Positions 9,507 through 18,607 of a stretch of 64,000 nucleotides of DNA are shown one piece after another. The position numbers and the translations under genes were made by a program. The notes under the pieces are model-generated. The model was not told the origin of the DNA and did no database searches. It saw only the letters and a program-made list of their open reading frames with translations. The DNA comes from Comamonadaceae bacterium. Lineage in GTDB: Bacteria > Pseudomonadota > Gammaproteobacteria > Burkholderiales > Burkholderiaceae_C. Within the stretch, counting starts at the first letter, position 1. The number at the start of each line of letters is the position of its first letter. The DNA is taken from contig CANCLK010000001.1 in NCBI GenBank assembly GCA_947378785.1, positions 1 through 64,000 of the forward strand, read 5' to 3'.

Positions 9507-10469
9507 TCATTCTTTCTTGAGGCCGATGTCATTGACGAGCTTGCCCCACTTGGCGATATCGGCGGCTAAAAAGACGTCGAACTCGGCAGGTGTTCCCCCC
9601 ACCAGGTCAGAACCGTCCGAGGTCAAACGCTTGCGGACGTCCGGCTGCTTGAGCACCTCGACAATGCCGCGATTGATTTTTTCAACGATCTCGCGCGGTG
9701 TCTTGCCGGGGGCAACGACGCCAAACCAGTTAAGAAATTCGTAGTCCTTGATGCCCAACTCCTGCACGGTGGGGACGTCTGGCATGGCGGGCGAACGCTT
9801 GGTGCTGGTGACAGCGATTGGCCTCAGCTTGCCCGCGGCTGTCAGCTCCTTGGCCGTGATCTGCGCCACAAATGCGAAGTCAATGTCGCCACCCGCCAGG
9901 GCGGCCGCAGCGGGCGCGGCACCTCTGTACGGCACGTGCTGTGCGCTCATGCCGGTCGCGAGTCTGAGCATCTCGCCGGTCAGGTGACCACCACTGCCGA
10001 TGCCTGCAGATCCGAAGTTGAGTGAGCGCTTCTTGGACATCGCCACCAGATCTGGGATCCCCTTGACCGGGGAGGCGCTGTTGACGACCAAGGCCAAAGG
10101 CGACGTCACCACTAGGGAAACCCCTGCGACATCCTTGAGGGAGTCGTACTTAAGATCCTTGTAAAGATGCGGTGCGAGCGTATAGGAGGTGTAAATGAAC
10201 TGCAGCGTGTAGCCGTCCGCCGGCGAGTTAAGCATGGTGTTGGTGGCGATGATGCCGCTGGCGCCAGTCCGGTTTTCGATCAGCACGCTTTGCCCGAGCC
10301 ACTTGCCCAAGGCTTCCGCGATGATCCTCGCGTAAGTGTCGGTGGAGGCGCCCGGCGGCGACCCGACCAACAGTTTGAGTGGTCGGGTTGGAAAATCTGC
10401 GGCGCTTGCTGTGCCGGCAATCAACAACGGCAGACCCAGGACCCAGCTGCGCAGTGCGCTCTTCAGCAT
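9507..10469 (-). CDS. Bug family (TctC-like) periplasmic substrate receptor
   Basis: Periplasmic binding protein of the tripartite tricarboxylate transporter receptor family, which binds carboxylates and related small molecules. The 320-residue product has a signal peptide ending GTASAADF, then PTRPLKLLVGSPPGASTDTY, VLIENRTGASG, SPADGYTL, FGSAGIGSGGHL and HVPYRGAAPA. It is the promoter-proximal gene of the minus-strand CaiB–crotonase–HMGL–IclR operon. No TctA or TctB membrane partner is encoded nearby, so it would have to work with a transporter elsewhere, or as a sensor. Confidence 0.92.
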   Translation of the reverse strand: MLKSALRSWVLGLPLLIAGTASAADFPTRPLKLLVGSPPGASTDTYARIIAEALGKWLGQSVLIENRTGASGIIATNTMLNSPADGYTLQFIYTSYTLAPHLYKDLKYDSLKDVAGVSLVVTSPLALVVNSASPVKGIPDLVAMSKKRSLNFGSAGIGSGGHLTGEMLRLATGMSAQHVPYRGAAPAAAALAGGDIDFAFVAQITAKELTAAGKLRPIAVTSTKRSPAMPDVPTVQELGIKDYEFLNWFGVVAPGKTPREIVEKINRGIVEVLKQPDVRKRLTSDGSDLVGGTPAEFDVFLAADIAKWGKLVNDIGLKKE

Positions 10470-10588
10470 GTCTTCTCCTTATTTCGGTTCGGTGTGCATG
10501 TCAGAACCGGTTGCTGATCGTCGCAAGAATAGGGGTCATCATAGAAACGCTTTCAGAAAGGAACAATAGAAAGTAGCGCCACCCAATC

Positions 10589-10610
10589 ATCCATCACATA
10601 TGTGATGGAT
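10589..10610. promoter_or_regulatory. Perfect 22-bp palindrome between divergent Bug genes
   Basis: ATCCATCACAT is followed directly by its exact reverse complement. It lies near the middle of the 243-bp gap, 119 bp from the minus-strand Bug start (10469) and 102 bp from the plus-strand Bug start (10713). This placement suits an operator controlling one or both operons. The IclR-type gene at the end of the minus operon is the obvious candidate binder, but that is inference. Confidence 0.6.
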
Positions 10611-10712
10611 CAGACCATCATCCCATGATTCTAAAAATAGATTCAACTGGCAGGCATTTCTCGGTGCAACATCGGGACGCAGCCAAAAACAAGTCAATAC
10701 ACGGAGACAACA

Positions 10713-11705
10713 ATGCCCCATCTCTTAGACCGCCGCACACTGCTGAACACGCTTCTCGGCTTGTCAGCAGCCCACCTGCTCACTGAATCCGCACTGGCCG
10801 CTGACTATCCTGATAAGCCGATCAAGTTCATCGTTCCCTTCAGTGCCGGCGGTAATGCTGACAGCGTGGGGCGGCTGATGGCCACCGCCATGGGGCCTTT
10901 TTTGAATCAATCAGTTGTGGTGGAAAACCGGGCTGGCGCAGGGGGAAGTTTGGGTGCTGGCATGGTGGCTCAAGGGACTCCCGACGGCTACACCTTGTTG
11001 ATCGGATCGAATGGGCCCCTGACCGTTAACCCGTTTGTGCAAGCCAAGATTGCCTATGACTCGCTGAAGGATTTCGCCACCATCGCCTTGGTGGGTTACG
11101 TGCCTCACGTCCTGATGGTGAAGCAAGACCTGCCGCCCAAAACACTTCAAGAGTTGGTCGCGTATTCCAAGCGGGAGGCTGTCGGTTGCGGCTCTGCAGG
11201 GGTGGGTAGCGCGACGCATTTGACGCTGGAACGGTTCAACGCCCAGACGGGCTCACGCTTGATGCACGTGCCTTATCGCGGGGGTAGTTCCATGGTGCCT
11301 GACCTTCTGGGCGGAACAGTCCCGGTGGCATGCATTGAGTTCTCCACAGCGCTACCGCTGCACAAGTCGGGCAAGGCCAGGATTTTGGGTCTAGCGGGTA
11401 CGCGGCGCAGTTCAATGGCGACAGATGTTCCGACCTTCATTGAAGGCGGTGTGAGCGACTTTACCGCGCATAGTTATGTGGGTTTGTTGGCACCCGCTCG
11501 CACACCAGAAGCCGCTTTGCGCAAGCTAGAAGCCGCCGCCGCCGCCGTGCTGGCAACCTCAGAAATAGCCGACAGTCTGCGAAGCCTGGGCATGGAAGTC
11601 GCTACCCAGTCGGAGCGTCTGCCCGCAGGCTTTGCTGAATTTTTGCGTGCCGACTACGCACGTTCGCGCGCCGCTGTGCAACTGGCGGGTATCAAGCCCA
11701 ATTGA
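10713..11705 (+). CDS. Bug family periplasmic substrate receptor
   Basis: A 330-residue receptor with a signal peptide ending ESALAADY, followed by PDKPIKFIVPFSAGGNADSV, VVVENRAGAGGSLG, TPDGYTLLIG, GSAGVGSATHLTLE and HVPYRGGSS. GGAG lies nine bases before the ATG. It is first in a plus-strand operon with a COG0523 GTPase, a DUF6282 hydrolase and a CocE esterase. It diverges from another Bug gene at 10469, yet the two differ widely in sequence, so this is not a recent local duplication. Confidence 0.92.
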   Translation: MPHLLDRRTLLNTLLGLSAAHLLTESALAADYPDKPIKFIVPFSAGGNADSVGRLMATAMGPFLNQSVVVENRAGAGGSLGAGMVAQGTPDGYTLLIGSNGPLTVNPFVQAKIAYDSLKDFATIALVGYVPHVLMVKQDLPPKTLQELVAYSKREAVGCGSAGVGSATHLTLERFNAQTGSRLMHVPYRGGSSMVPDLLGGTVPVACIEFSTALPLHKSGKARILGLAGTRRSSMATDVPTFIEGGVSDFTAHSYVGLLAPARTPEAALRKLEAAAAAVLATSEIADSLRSLGMEVATQSERLPAGFAEFLRADYARSRAAVQLAGIKPN

Positions 11706-11740
11706 ACGGCAGATCAAACCCGCAACAAACAGAGCGTTCA

Positions 11741-12868
11741 ATGGCCATTCCCAGCGAACAGCAACGCACAGAGCGCATACCCGTCACGATATTGACGGGC
11801 TTTCTGGGTGCAGGAAAGACCACCCTGCTCAATCGAATCCTGACCGAACAACACGGCCGGCGAATTGCAGTCATTGAGAACGAGTTGGGTCCTCAGTCGA
11901 TCGACAGCGAGATCCTCGTCCGTGACAACAAGGAAGAAATAGTCGAGCTCAGCAATGGCTGCGTCTGCTGCTCGGTGCGCGGCGATGTCACGCGGGTACT
12001 GGCTGAGTTGCATGCCAAAAGAGCCAAGCAAGAGATCGCCTTTTCGCATGTGGTGATTGAAACAACGGGCATGGCGGATCCGGGTCCGGTGGCCCAGACA
12101 TTCTTTCTTGTGCCAGAGGTTGTTGAGCACTACAAACTGGACGCCGTCATCGTGGTGGTGGATGCCGTGAACGGTGCACCGACGCTTGAAGACCACCCCG
12201 AGGCGCGAGCCCAAGTGGGTTATGCCGACAGGCTGTTGATCACCAAAGTAGACCTCGTCAACCCGCAGGTGGTGGACGACTTACGGCTCAGGCTGGCCGC
12301 CATCAACCACCGAGGGGCCATCAGCACGGCCGAACTAAAGAGCATGTCTATTGGCGATTTTCTGGACGTGGGTGGCTTTGATCTGGAATCGACGCTGCAG
12401 AGCGAGCCTGATTTTTTGACGGCTCCAACAGCGCCGCCTACCGGCCCAACCAGCGCACACGCGAGCGACATCCATTCCTTTTCTTTTGTCACGGAAGGAA
12501 CATTCGATGCGGCCAAGCTAGAGCAGTTCTTGGCCGTGTTGGTCGAGGGTGTGGGGGTCGACCTGTTCCGCTGCAAAGGCATTATTTCAGTGGCCGGTAT
12601 GCCACAACGGGTCGTGTTGCAAGGCGTCCAAATGCTGATGGGTGCCGATAAAGGCAAGCACTGGGCCGAGGGCGAGGCACGCATCAGTCGGCTTGTGTTC
12701 ATCGGCCGAGATCTGCCAGAAAGTGACATTTTGGACAGCCTCTCACGTTGCCTGATTTCCCCTGTGGACTTGCCCCGCACGACTGCATGCATGTCGCCTC
12801 ACTGCCAATGCGGCGGCCACGCCCTTTTTAACGTGAACAACCGCCAACCGGCGGTCGAGACAAACTGA
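11741..12868 (+). CDS. COG0523 (CobW/P47K-like) GTPase, putative metallochaperone
   Basis: A 375-residue G3E GTPase. The Walker A motif is LTGFLGAGKTTLLNRIL near residue 18, the metal-binding CxCC motif is NGCVCCSVRGD near residue 72, and the GTPase segment is VIETTGMADPGPV. The CobW C-terminal domain ends in a further possible metal site (CMSPHCQCGGH). Such proteins load zinc, cobalt or iron onto client enzymes. A TTG start overlapping the Bug stop is possible, but the ATG at 11741 fits family starts better. Only 9 bp separate it from the DUF6282 hydrolase, which may be its client (inference). Confidence 0.88.
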   Translation: MAIPSEQQRTERIPVTILTGFLGAGKTTLLNRILTEQHGRRIAVIENELGPQSIDSEILVRDNKEEIVELSNGCVCCSVRGDVTRVLAELHAKRAKQEIAFSHVVIETTGMADPGPVAQTFFLVPEVVEHYKLDAVIVVVDAVNGAPTLEDHPEARAQVGYADRLLITKVDLVNPQVVDDLRLRLAAINHRGAISTAELKSMSIGDFLDVGGFDLESTLQSEPDFLTAPTAPPTGPTSAHASDIHSFSFVTEGTFDAAKLEQFLAVLVEGVGVDLFRCKGIISVAGMPQRVVLQGVQMLMGADKGKHWAEGEARISRLVFIGRDLPESDILDSLSRCLISPVDLPRTTACMSPHCQCGGHALFNVNNRQPAVETN

Positions 12869-12877
12869 GACCTACCC

Positions 12878-13798
12878 ATGAACGAGTACCAGACCGCATT
12901 GCGTGAAAAATTTGTAGCCGGCCCTTTTGATTTGAAGGGAGCGATTGACCTGCACGTGCATTCGGCACCTTGCCTTTTCCCTCGCATGGGCGATGACTTA
13001 CAGGTGGCGACCATGGCGCGAGACGAAGGCATGCGCGCCATCGCACTCAAGAGTCACCACGAAAACACCGTGTCACGCGCGTATCACACGGAGATGCAAG
13101 TAGAAGACATCCGCATCATCGGCGGCATCGTGCTGAACCAATGCACAGGCGGCATCAACCCTGTCGCGGTTGAAACCACCTTGATGATGGGCGGCAAGAT
13201 TGTCTGGGGACCGACAGGCCACTCGTGTTACCACGGCATGGTGGCGGGTAAGTTTGGTGTGTGGGGTGGGCCGGGACGGGTGCTGCCCGGCAAGGAGAGC
13301 GAAGCCATCACCGTGCTGGATTCAAAGGGTAACTTGAGTGGCAATGCGATTGAGATTCTTGACCTCATCAAGAAATATGACGCGCTGTTTTGCACGGCAC
13401 ATTTGAGCCCGGATGAGATCGTCAAAGTCGTGGCTTATTGCAAAAAAATCAAGGCCAAGGTGATGGTCAACCACATCTACTTTTTTCCTCGCGTTGGCAT
13501 CGACTTTGCCCAAGAGATCGTCAAACAAGGGGCTTACATTGAAATGTGTTCGACCTTGGTGATTCCTTCCCGGCACCGTCAAGGCTATCGCTACGACTAT
13601 GAGTTGCTCTCAGAAACCATCAAACTGGTGGGCGCAGAGCACTGCGTCATGTCGACAGATGCCGGCATGCTTGTTGGCAGCCTTTACCCGCATGAGCAGT
13701 TTCGGATGTTCGGCGAGCGCATGCAGGGTTACGACATTTCCCGCCAAGAGGTAGAAACCATGATGTGTAAAACCCCCGCGACCTTGGTTGGGCTATGA
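12878..13798 (+). CDS. DUF6282-type metal-dependent hydrolase (amidohydrolase-like fold)
   Basis: A 306-residue cytosolic protein resembling the uncharacterised DUF6282 group. Candidate metal ligands are the HxH of AIDLHVHSAPC near residue 27, histidines in ALKSHHENTV, TAHLSPDE and VNHIYFFPR, and the aspartate in CVMSTDAGM, in the order expected for a TIM-barrel metallohydrolase. No signal peptide. It follows the COG0523 gene by 9 bp and overlaps the CocE start by 4 bp (ATGA), so the three are translationally linked. Reaction and substrate are unknown. Confidence 0.75.
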   Translation: MNEYQTALREKFVAGPFDLKGAIDLHVHSAPCLFPRMGDDLQVATMARDEGMRAIALKSHHENTVSRAYHTEMQVEDIRIIGGIVLNQCTGGINPVAVETTLMMGGKIVWGPTGHSCYHGMVAGKFGVWGGPGRVLPGKESEAITVLDSKGNLSGNAIEILDLIKKYDALFCTAHLSPDEIVKVVAYCKKIKAKVMVNHIYFFPRVGIDFAQEIVKQGAYIEMCSTLVIPSRHRQGYRYDYELLSETIKLVGAEHCVMSTDAGMLVGSLYPHEQFRMFGERMQGYDISRQEVETMMCKTPATLVGL

Positions 13799-15555
13799 AC
13801 AATATGCTGCGCACAGAAGTCTATGAAGGCATCCGGATTGATTGGGATGTGCCGATTCAGGTCAGTGACGGACTGACCTTGCGTTGCGACGTTTTTCGCC
13901 CAGATGACGACAGACAATACCCTGTGATTCTGGGAGCCACACCGTACGGGAAATGGCTCTCATTTCAGGACGAGGTCTGGGGCGGCCAATGGAAAATGCT
14001 GACCCGCCATGAGCCGGCCATCAACAAGTTATCGACAAATCGCCTGCAAAACTATGAGTTTCCAGACCCGGAGCGCTTTGTTCATGACGGTTATGTGCTC
14101 GTTCGTGTCGACGTTCGCGGCACCGGCCGCTCACCAGGTCTGATGGACCTGCTGTCGGTGCGCGAGACACAGGACTATGCCGATTGCATTGAGTGGGCCG
14201 CAACCCAAGCGTGGTCCAACGGCAAGGTCGGTTTGTCAGGCGTTTCGTATTTGGCCATGAACCAGTGGCAGGTGGCGGCATTACAGCCGCCACACTTATC
14301 GGCCCTGTGTATTTGGGAGGGCTGCTCTGATTTTTACCGTGAGTTCACACGCCACGGTGGCATTCTCTCGCTGTTCAGTGACCTGTGGTTCGACAAGTAT
14401 GTGCTGCCCGTTCAGCATGGACTCGGCGAGCGTGGTTGGAAGAGTCACATCAACGGCGAGTGGGTCTCAGGTTCACAGACCTGCGACGAGCAGGAGCTTG
14501 CTCTAATGCGCAAAGACTGGCGCCAAGACGTGAGAACGCACACCTTGAGCAAGGCTGAATTCTGGCAATCCCGCCTTCCGGACTTTTCCAACATCAAGGC
14601 CCCCCTGTTGTCAGCGGGTAATTGGGGTGGGCAGGGCCTGCACCTGCGCGGAAATATTGAGGGGTACGTGCAGGCGGCATCGCCGCAAAAGTGGCTCAAC
14701 TTTCATTGCTTTGAACACTGGACGGAGTACTACACGCAAACGGGTATTGCCCTGCAAAAGAAGTTCCTTGCGCACTTTCTGAAGGGTGAAGACAACGGCT
14801 GGGGTGCCGAGCCTCGGGTACAGATGTTGGTGAGGCGGCCGGGCCAGGAATTCAGTGCTAGGCAGGATGAACATTGGCCACTGAGCGGCACGGACTGGAC
14901 GAGCCTTTACTTGAACGCTGACGCCAGCTTGCACACAGACCGGCCGAGCGAGACGACTCAACTGACTTACGATGCTGCCGGAGAAGGCCTGACTTTCCTC
15001 AGCGCTCCCCTCACGAAAGATCTCCATGTGATCGGCCCCGCTGCTGCAAGCTTGCGCATTTCTTCATCGACGACCGATGCTGATTTGTTCTTGGTGCTGC
15101 GGCTGTTCACGCCGGACCTCAAGGAGGTCACTTATGCAGGCACCAACGATCCGCACACGCCGATGTCGCATGGCTGGCTGCGGGCGTCAATGCGAAAGCT
15201 GGACCTCAAGCGCAGCCTGCCGTACCGGCCGTACCACGCACTTGATGAAGCGCAGCCTCTGTCGCCTGGCCAGCCATACGATGTTCAGATCGAAATCGTG
15301 CCCACCTGCTTTGTTGCGCCGGCGGGATACCGCATTGGACTCAGTCTGCGTGGTAAGGACTACGAATACCCCGGAGATCTGTCAGGCGTCAATGCGACTA
15401 TCGGCCAGCCTTTCACCGGGGTCGGTCCCTTCCGCCACACAGACTCGGCAGACCGTCCAGCAGCCATTTTTGAAAACCGAGTGACGCTGCACATTGATCC
15501 AGTCCATCCACCTTGCCTGTTATTGCCGGTGGTGCCGGCACAGGCGCCTATCTGA
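13795..15555 (+). CDS. CocE/NonD family serine hydrolase (X-Pro dipeptidyl-peptidase-like)
   Basis: A 586-residue hydrolase. It has an N-terminal alpha/beta domain with DVRGTGRSPG and the nucleophile elbow VGLSGVSYLAMNQW near residue 143, then a C-terminal jelly-roll PepX_C domain (SLRISSSTTDADLFLVLRLF; GLSLRGKDYEYPG). Members hydrolyse esters or amides such as cocaine. There is no signal peptide, so it is cytosolic. The ATG overlaps the upstream stop; a second ATG three codons later is also possible. A clear paralogue is encoded at 24828–26564. It ends convergent to the TRAP operon. Confidence 0.9.
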   Translation: MNNMLRTEVYEGIRIDWDVPIQVSDGLTLRCDVFRPDDDRQYPVILGATPYGKWLSFQDEVWGGQWKMLTRHEPAINKLSTNRLQNYEFPDPERFVHDGYVLVRVDVRGTGRSPGLMDLLSVRETQDYADCIEWAATQAWSNGKVGLSGVSYLAMNQWQVAALQPPHLSALCIWEGCSDFYREFTRHGGILSLFSDLWFDKYVLPVQHGLGERGWKSHINGEWVSGSQTCDEQELALMRKDWRQDVRTHTLSKAEFWQSRLPDFSNIKAPLLSAGNWGGQGLHLRGNIEGYVQAASPQKWLNFHCFEHWTEYYTQTGIALQKKFLAHFLKGEDNGWGAEPRVQMLVRRPGQEFSARQDEHWPLSGTDWTSLYLNADASLHTDRPSETTQLTYDAAGEGLTFLSAPLTKDLHVIGPAAASLRISSSTTDADLFLVLRLFTPDLKEVTYAGTNDPHTPMSHGWLRASMRKLDLKRSLPYRPYHALDEAQPLSPGQPYDVQIEIVPTCFVAPAGYRIGLSLRGKDYEYPGDLSGVNATIGQPFTGVGPFRHTDSADRPAAIFENRVTLHIDPVHPPCLLLPVVPAQAPI

Positions 15556-15590
15556 AACTTGGGCTGAACTGGCCTGAGTGGGGAAGCGGC

Positions 15591-16904
15591 TCAGTGCAAG
15601 AGCACTGTCGCAATTGACGGCACCAAGATGATGAGCAGTAAAACCAGCACCATGGCCAAGGCAAACGGCGCAGCGCCGCGAAAGATGTCGCCCAGCGTGA
15701 TGCGGTCATCCGCCAGCGTGCTCTTGATCACGAAAACAGACAAACCAAACGGGGGTGTGAGCAGACCCACTTCCACCGCAATCACCGTGACGATGCCAAA
15801 CCAGATCAGGTCAACGCTGTGTGGCGCCAGCAATGGCAGGAACATGGGCACCATGATGAGCATGATGGAAATACCATCCAGGATGGTCCCCATGATGAGA
15901 ATCAGAATGGCGTAGATCAGCAGCAACGCCACCAAGCCTAGGTTGGCCGCGACAACCGATTCGTTGATGACATTGGGCAGGCCCGACAGAGCGATCAAGC
16001 GCGTGTAAATATTGGCCGCGATGATGACAAAGAGGATCGACACCGTGACTTGGCCGGTCTCGACCAAGACTTTCCAGATACCACTCCACGTCAGCCTGCG
16101 TCGGCTAGCCGCTAGGATCAAGGCCCCCATAGCGCCGATGGCTCCCGACTCTGTGGCAGTGAACCAGCCCGCGTAAATACCCCCAATGACCCCACCAGCC
16201 AGCAAGCCCAATGGCAGCAGCAACCACAAAGCTTGCACCGTGCTCAGCGAGGAGGACTGTTCGCCCTGCGCATCGCGGTCGTAGACCATGTGCGGCTTAA
16301 ACACGGCCATGAAAACAATCATGGCGGCAAACACCGCGGCCAGCAGCAGGCCAGGGACGATCCCGGCAATAAACAGGTCACCGATGGACTGCTGCGCCAG
16401 CAAGCCATAGATGATGAGCAACAAGCTTGGCGGTATGAGCATGCCCAGCACGGAGCTGCCCGCCACGACGCCGACAGCAAAGCGCGGCTTGTACCCCAAG
16501 CGAATCATTTCAGGCACGGCCACCTTGGTGAAGACGGCGGCCGAAGCAATCGACACGCCGGTGACAGCGGCGAACACCGCATTGGCCGCGACAGTCGCAA
16601 CCCCTAAGCCACCTTTGAGCCGCCCCAGTAAGGCATTGGCCGCCAAGAATGCATCTCTCCCGAGGTCGGCGACGCTGACGAGCAGGCCCATCAGCACAAA
16701 CAGCGGTATCACGCCAAAGTCGTAACCCGAGACAGCGTCAGCCGCGGCCATAGCCAACAACGACGAAGCTTGCTGATAGCTGCCCTTGATGGCCCAGACA
16801 CCGACGAGGGACACCAGGCAGAAGGCCACAGGCACATGCAAGCCGCTGTAGACCAGCACAAGGATGGCCAAGATCGACAAAAGGGCAATTTCAGTACCGG
16901 TCAT
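15591..16904 (-). CDS. TRAP transporter large permease subunit (DctM family)
   Basis: A 437-residue, highly hydrophobic inner-membrane protein with about a dozen transmembrane segments. Family-typical segments include VIPLFVLMGLLVSVADLGRD, SVLGMLIPPSLLLIIYGLL and VGLLTPPFGLSVFVIKS. It forms the ion-coupled channel of a TRAP importer. The start overlaps the DctQ stop (TGATG), with AGGAG eight bases upstream. It is last in the amidohydrolase–DctP–DctQ–DctM operon. Confidence 0.95.
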   Translation of the reverse strand: MTGTEIALLSILAILVLVYSGLHVPVAFCLVSLVGVWAIKGSYQQASSLLAMAAADAVSGYDFGVIPLFVLMGLLVSVADLGRDAFLAANALLGRLKGGLGVATVAANAVFAAVTGVSIASAAVFTKVAVPEMIRLGYKPRFAVGVVAGSSVLGMLIPPSLLLIIYGLLAQQSIGDLFIAGIVPGLLLAAVFAAMIVFMAVFKPHMVYDRDAQGEQSSSLSTVQALWLLLPLGLLAGGVIGGIYAGWFTATESGAIGAMGALILAASRRRLTWSGIWKVLVETGQVTVSILFVIIAANIYTRLIALSGLPNVINESVVAANLGLVALLLIYAILILIMGTILDGISIMLIMVPMFLPLLAPHSVDLIWFGIVTVIAVEVGLLTPPFGLSVFVIKSTLADDRITLGDIFRGAAPFALAMVLVLLLIILVPSIATVLLH

Positions 16905-17446
16905 CAACGATTCTCCTGACCCATCAGGCCTGCGGGGGGCTCATGACCGAACGCCCGACTCACATCATGCAAGGCAAACATCAGGTACTGCAATGTCGAT
17001 CCGACGCAGCCAATCAGCATGAACAGCCGAATTGGCCACGTCGGGTACGTGACATACCCCTCAACGCCCACGTAGTCGTTGCTCGTCCAGGCCTGCACAA
17101 ACAACGGTTGCAAAGCAACATACAAAGCGACGAAGAGACCTGCACCGAGCAGTGAGAAAAGGCCTTGCAAAGCGAAGTTCAATCGCGGCACACGCACCTT
17201 GAGCCAGTCGCTGAAAGTTTCAACGCGTGTGATTCGCCCTGAGCGCAGTGCGTGCGCAATTTGCAAAAACACAATGCCGACGATAGACAGGCTCACCAGC
17301 TCAGGCACGCCGGGCAGCGGCTGGCTGAAGAGGGTCCGACCGATCACGTCAGTGACGATGATCAGCATCAGCAGAAAAATCCAAACGGTCCCCGCCGAAT
17401 TGAGCACCAGCAGCACCTTGGTATAGGCGAGGAGAAGTTTGTTCAT
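16904..17446 (-). CDS. TRAP transporter small permease subunit (DctQ family)
   Basis: A 180-residue inner-membrane protein with four predicted helices and the family features IIVTDVIGRTLFSQPLPGVPEL and IAHALRSGRITRVETF. It pairs with DctM to form the TRAP membrane complex. The open frame extends 17 codons upstream into dctP, but the ATG at 17446 (MNKLLLAYTK) leaves a 7-bp gap and fits the first helix. It sits between the solute receptor and the large subunit, the usual order. Confidence 0.93.
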   Translation of the reverse strand: MNKLLLAYTKVLLVLNSAGTVWIFLLMLIIVTDVIGRTLFSQPLPGVPELVSLSIVGIVFLQIAHALRSGRITRVETFSDWLKVRVPRLNFALQGLFSLLGAGLFVALYVALQPLFVQAWTSNDYVGVEGYVTYPTWPIRLFMLIGCVGSTLQYLMFALHDVSRAFGHEPPAGLMGQENR

Positions 17447-17453
17447 CGGCACT

Positions 17454-18524
17454 TTAGTTTTTATCCCAGTCGCGTACCAACTGCACGTTGTTGTCACGCA
17501 GCTTCTTCATGTAAGCGGTTAGCACTTTCGGAGCCGGCAGGTTGCGCTTGGCGTTGGTGTCAGCCCAATTCTTCGCAATGTTGGGCATGGTGGTCGCCCA
17601 CTTACGACGCTCTTCATCAGGCAGCTTGGTGAACTTGGCGCCCTCGTCTTTCATCTTCTTCTCAAAGTCGCCGGCCAAGCTCTGAAGTTGCTCAGCGATC
17701 CGCACGTTGTACTCCTTACCGACATCCTTGATGATCTTACGGACGTCGGGCGGTAGACGATCATGAAAGGCCTTGTTGATCGTCACCGCACCAATCATCA
17801 TGGAGCCCAGATCAACACGCGTTGCGTACGGCGCCACTTGATGCAGTTTGGGTGGATACATCCCGGTTGTAAACGCGATCAGGCCGTCATAGACGCCCGT
17901 CTTGATGTTATTGAAATGGGTTGCAAAGTCACCATGAACGGGCACTGCGTTGATGCCATTGACCCACAGGGCGAGGGAGCCCGCAGCACCGATTTTTTTG
18001 CCTTTGAGGTCGGCAATACTGTTGACGGGGAAGTTAGTCAACAAGTAGTCGGTGTCGGTAGAGAGCGCAGCTAAAAATATCTGGTTGTGACGGGTCCATT
18101 GGCTGGCCATTTCCGGCATCTCATCATTCATCTCGTACATGATTTTATTCAGCACACGGGGGTCATCGCTGCCAAAAGGTGCCATGAAACTCACCGCAAG
18201 AAGCGGCAATTTAGCCGGTTCAAAGATGGTGTAAACAAACCCCATTTCAGCCACACCACTGCCAACCGCATCTAACTCACCACCGACCTTGGCCAAGGTT
18301 CCACCGAAGGCCTCGTTCCAGACGATGTTGTGCTTACCGCCAGCGGCAAGCCGCTTATCAATCTCCGGGATCATGAAGTTCTTGATCATTCCGATCCACG
18401 GCAGCTGCGGCCCGTGAGCAGCGCTGATGGTGACTTTGAAAGTCTCGGCATTCACAGCAGGACTGAGCGCCGACAGGCAGGCGATAACGCCAGCAGCGGT
18501 CAAGGTTCGGATATTAAGTTTCAT
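17454..18524 (-). CDS. TRAP transporter solute-binding protein (DctP family)
   Basis: A 356-residue periplasmic receptor with a signal peptide ending SPAVNAETF. Family segments include VGSGVAEMGFVYT, SIADLKGKKIGAAGSLALW and GLIAFTTGMYPPKLHQVA. The arginine that usually binds the ligand carboxylate in the KIR segment is not obvious here (KKIGAAG), so the ligand may not be a simple C4-dicarboxylate. AAGGAG precedes the ATG. It lies 83 bp after the amidohydrolase gene, which may process the imported compound. Confidence 0.92.
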   Translation of the reverse strand: MKLNIRTLTAAGVIACLSALSPAVNAETFKVTISAAHGPQLPWIGMIKNFMIPEIDKRLAAGGKHNIVWNEAFGGTLAKVGGELDAVGSGVAEMGFVYTIFEPAKLPLLAVSFMAPFGSDDPRVLNKIMYEMNDEMPEMASQWTRHNQIFLAALSTDTDYLLTNFPVNSIADLKGKKIGAAGSLALWVNGINAVPVHGDFATHFNNIKTGVYDGLIAFTTGMYPPKLHQVAPYATRVDLGSMMIGAVTINKAFHDRLPPDVRKIIKDVGKEYNVRIAEQLQSLAGDFEKKMKDEGAKFTKLPDEERRKWATTMPNIAKNWADTNAKRNLPAPKVLTAYMKKLRDNNVQLVRDWDKN

Positions 18525-18607
18525 GGGTTGACTCCTTGAAAAACGTCATCAATTGGGAATGACAATTCGGCTGGACAGGGGCTTGATTTAATGAGCGTGA
18601 CTGGCCG

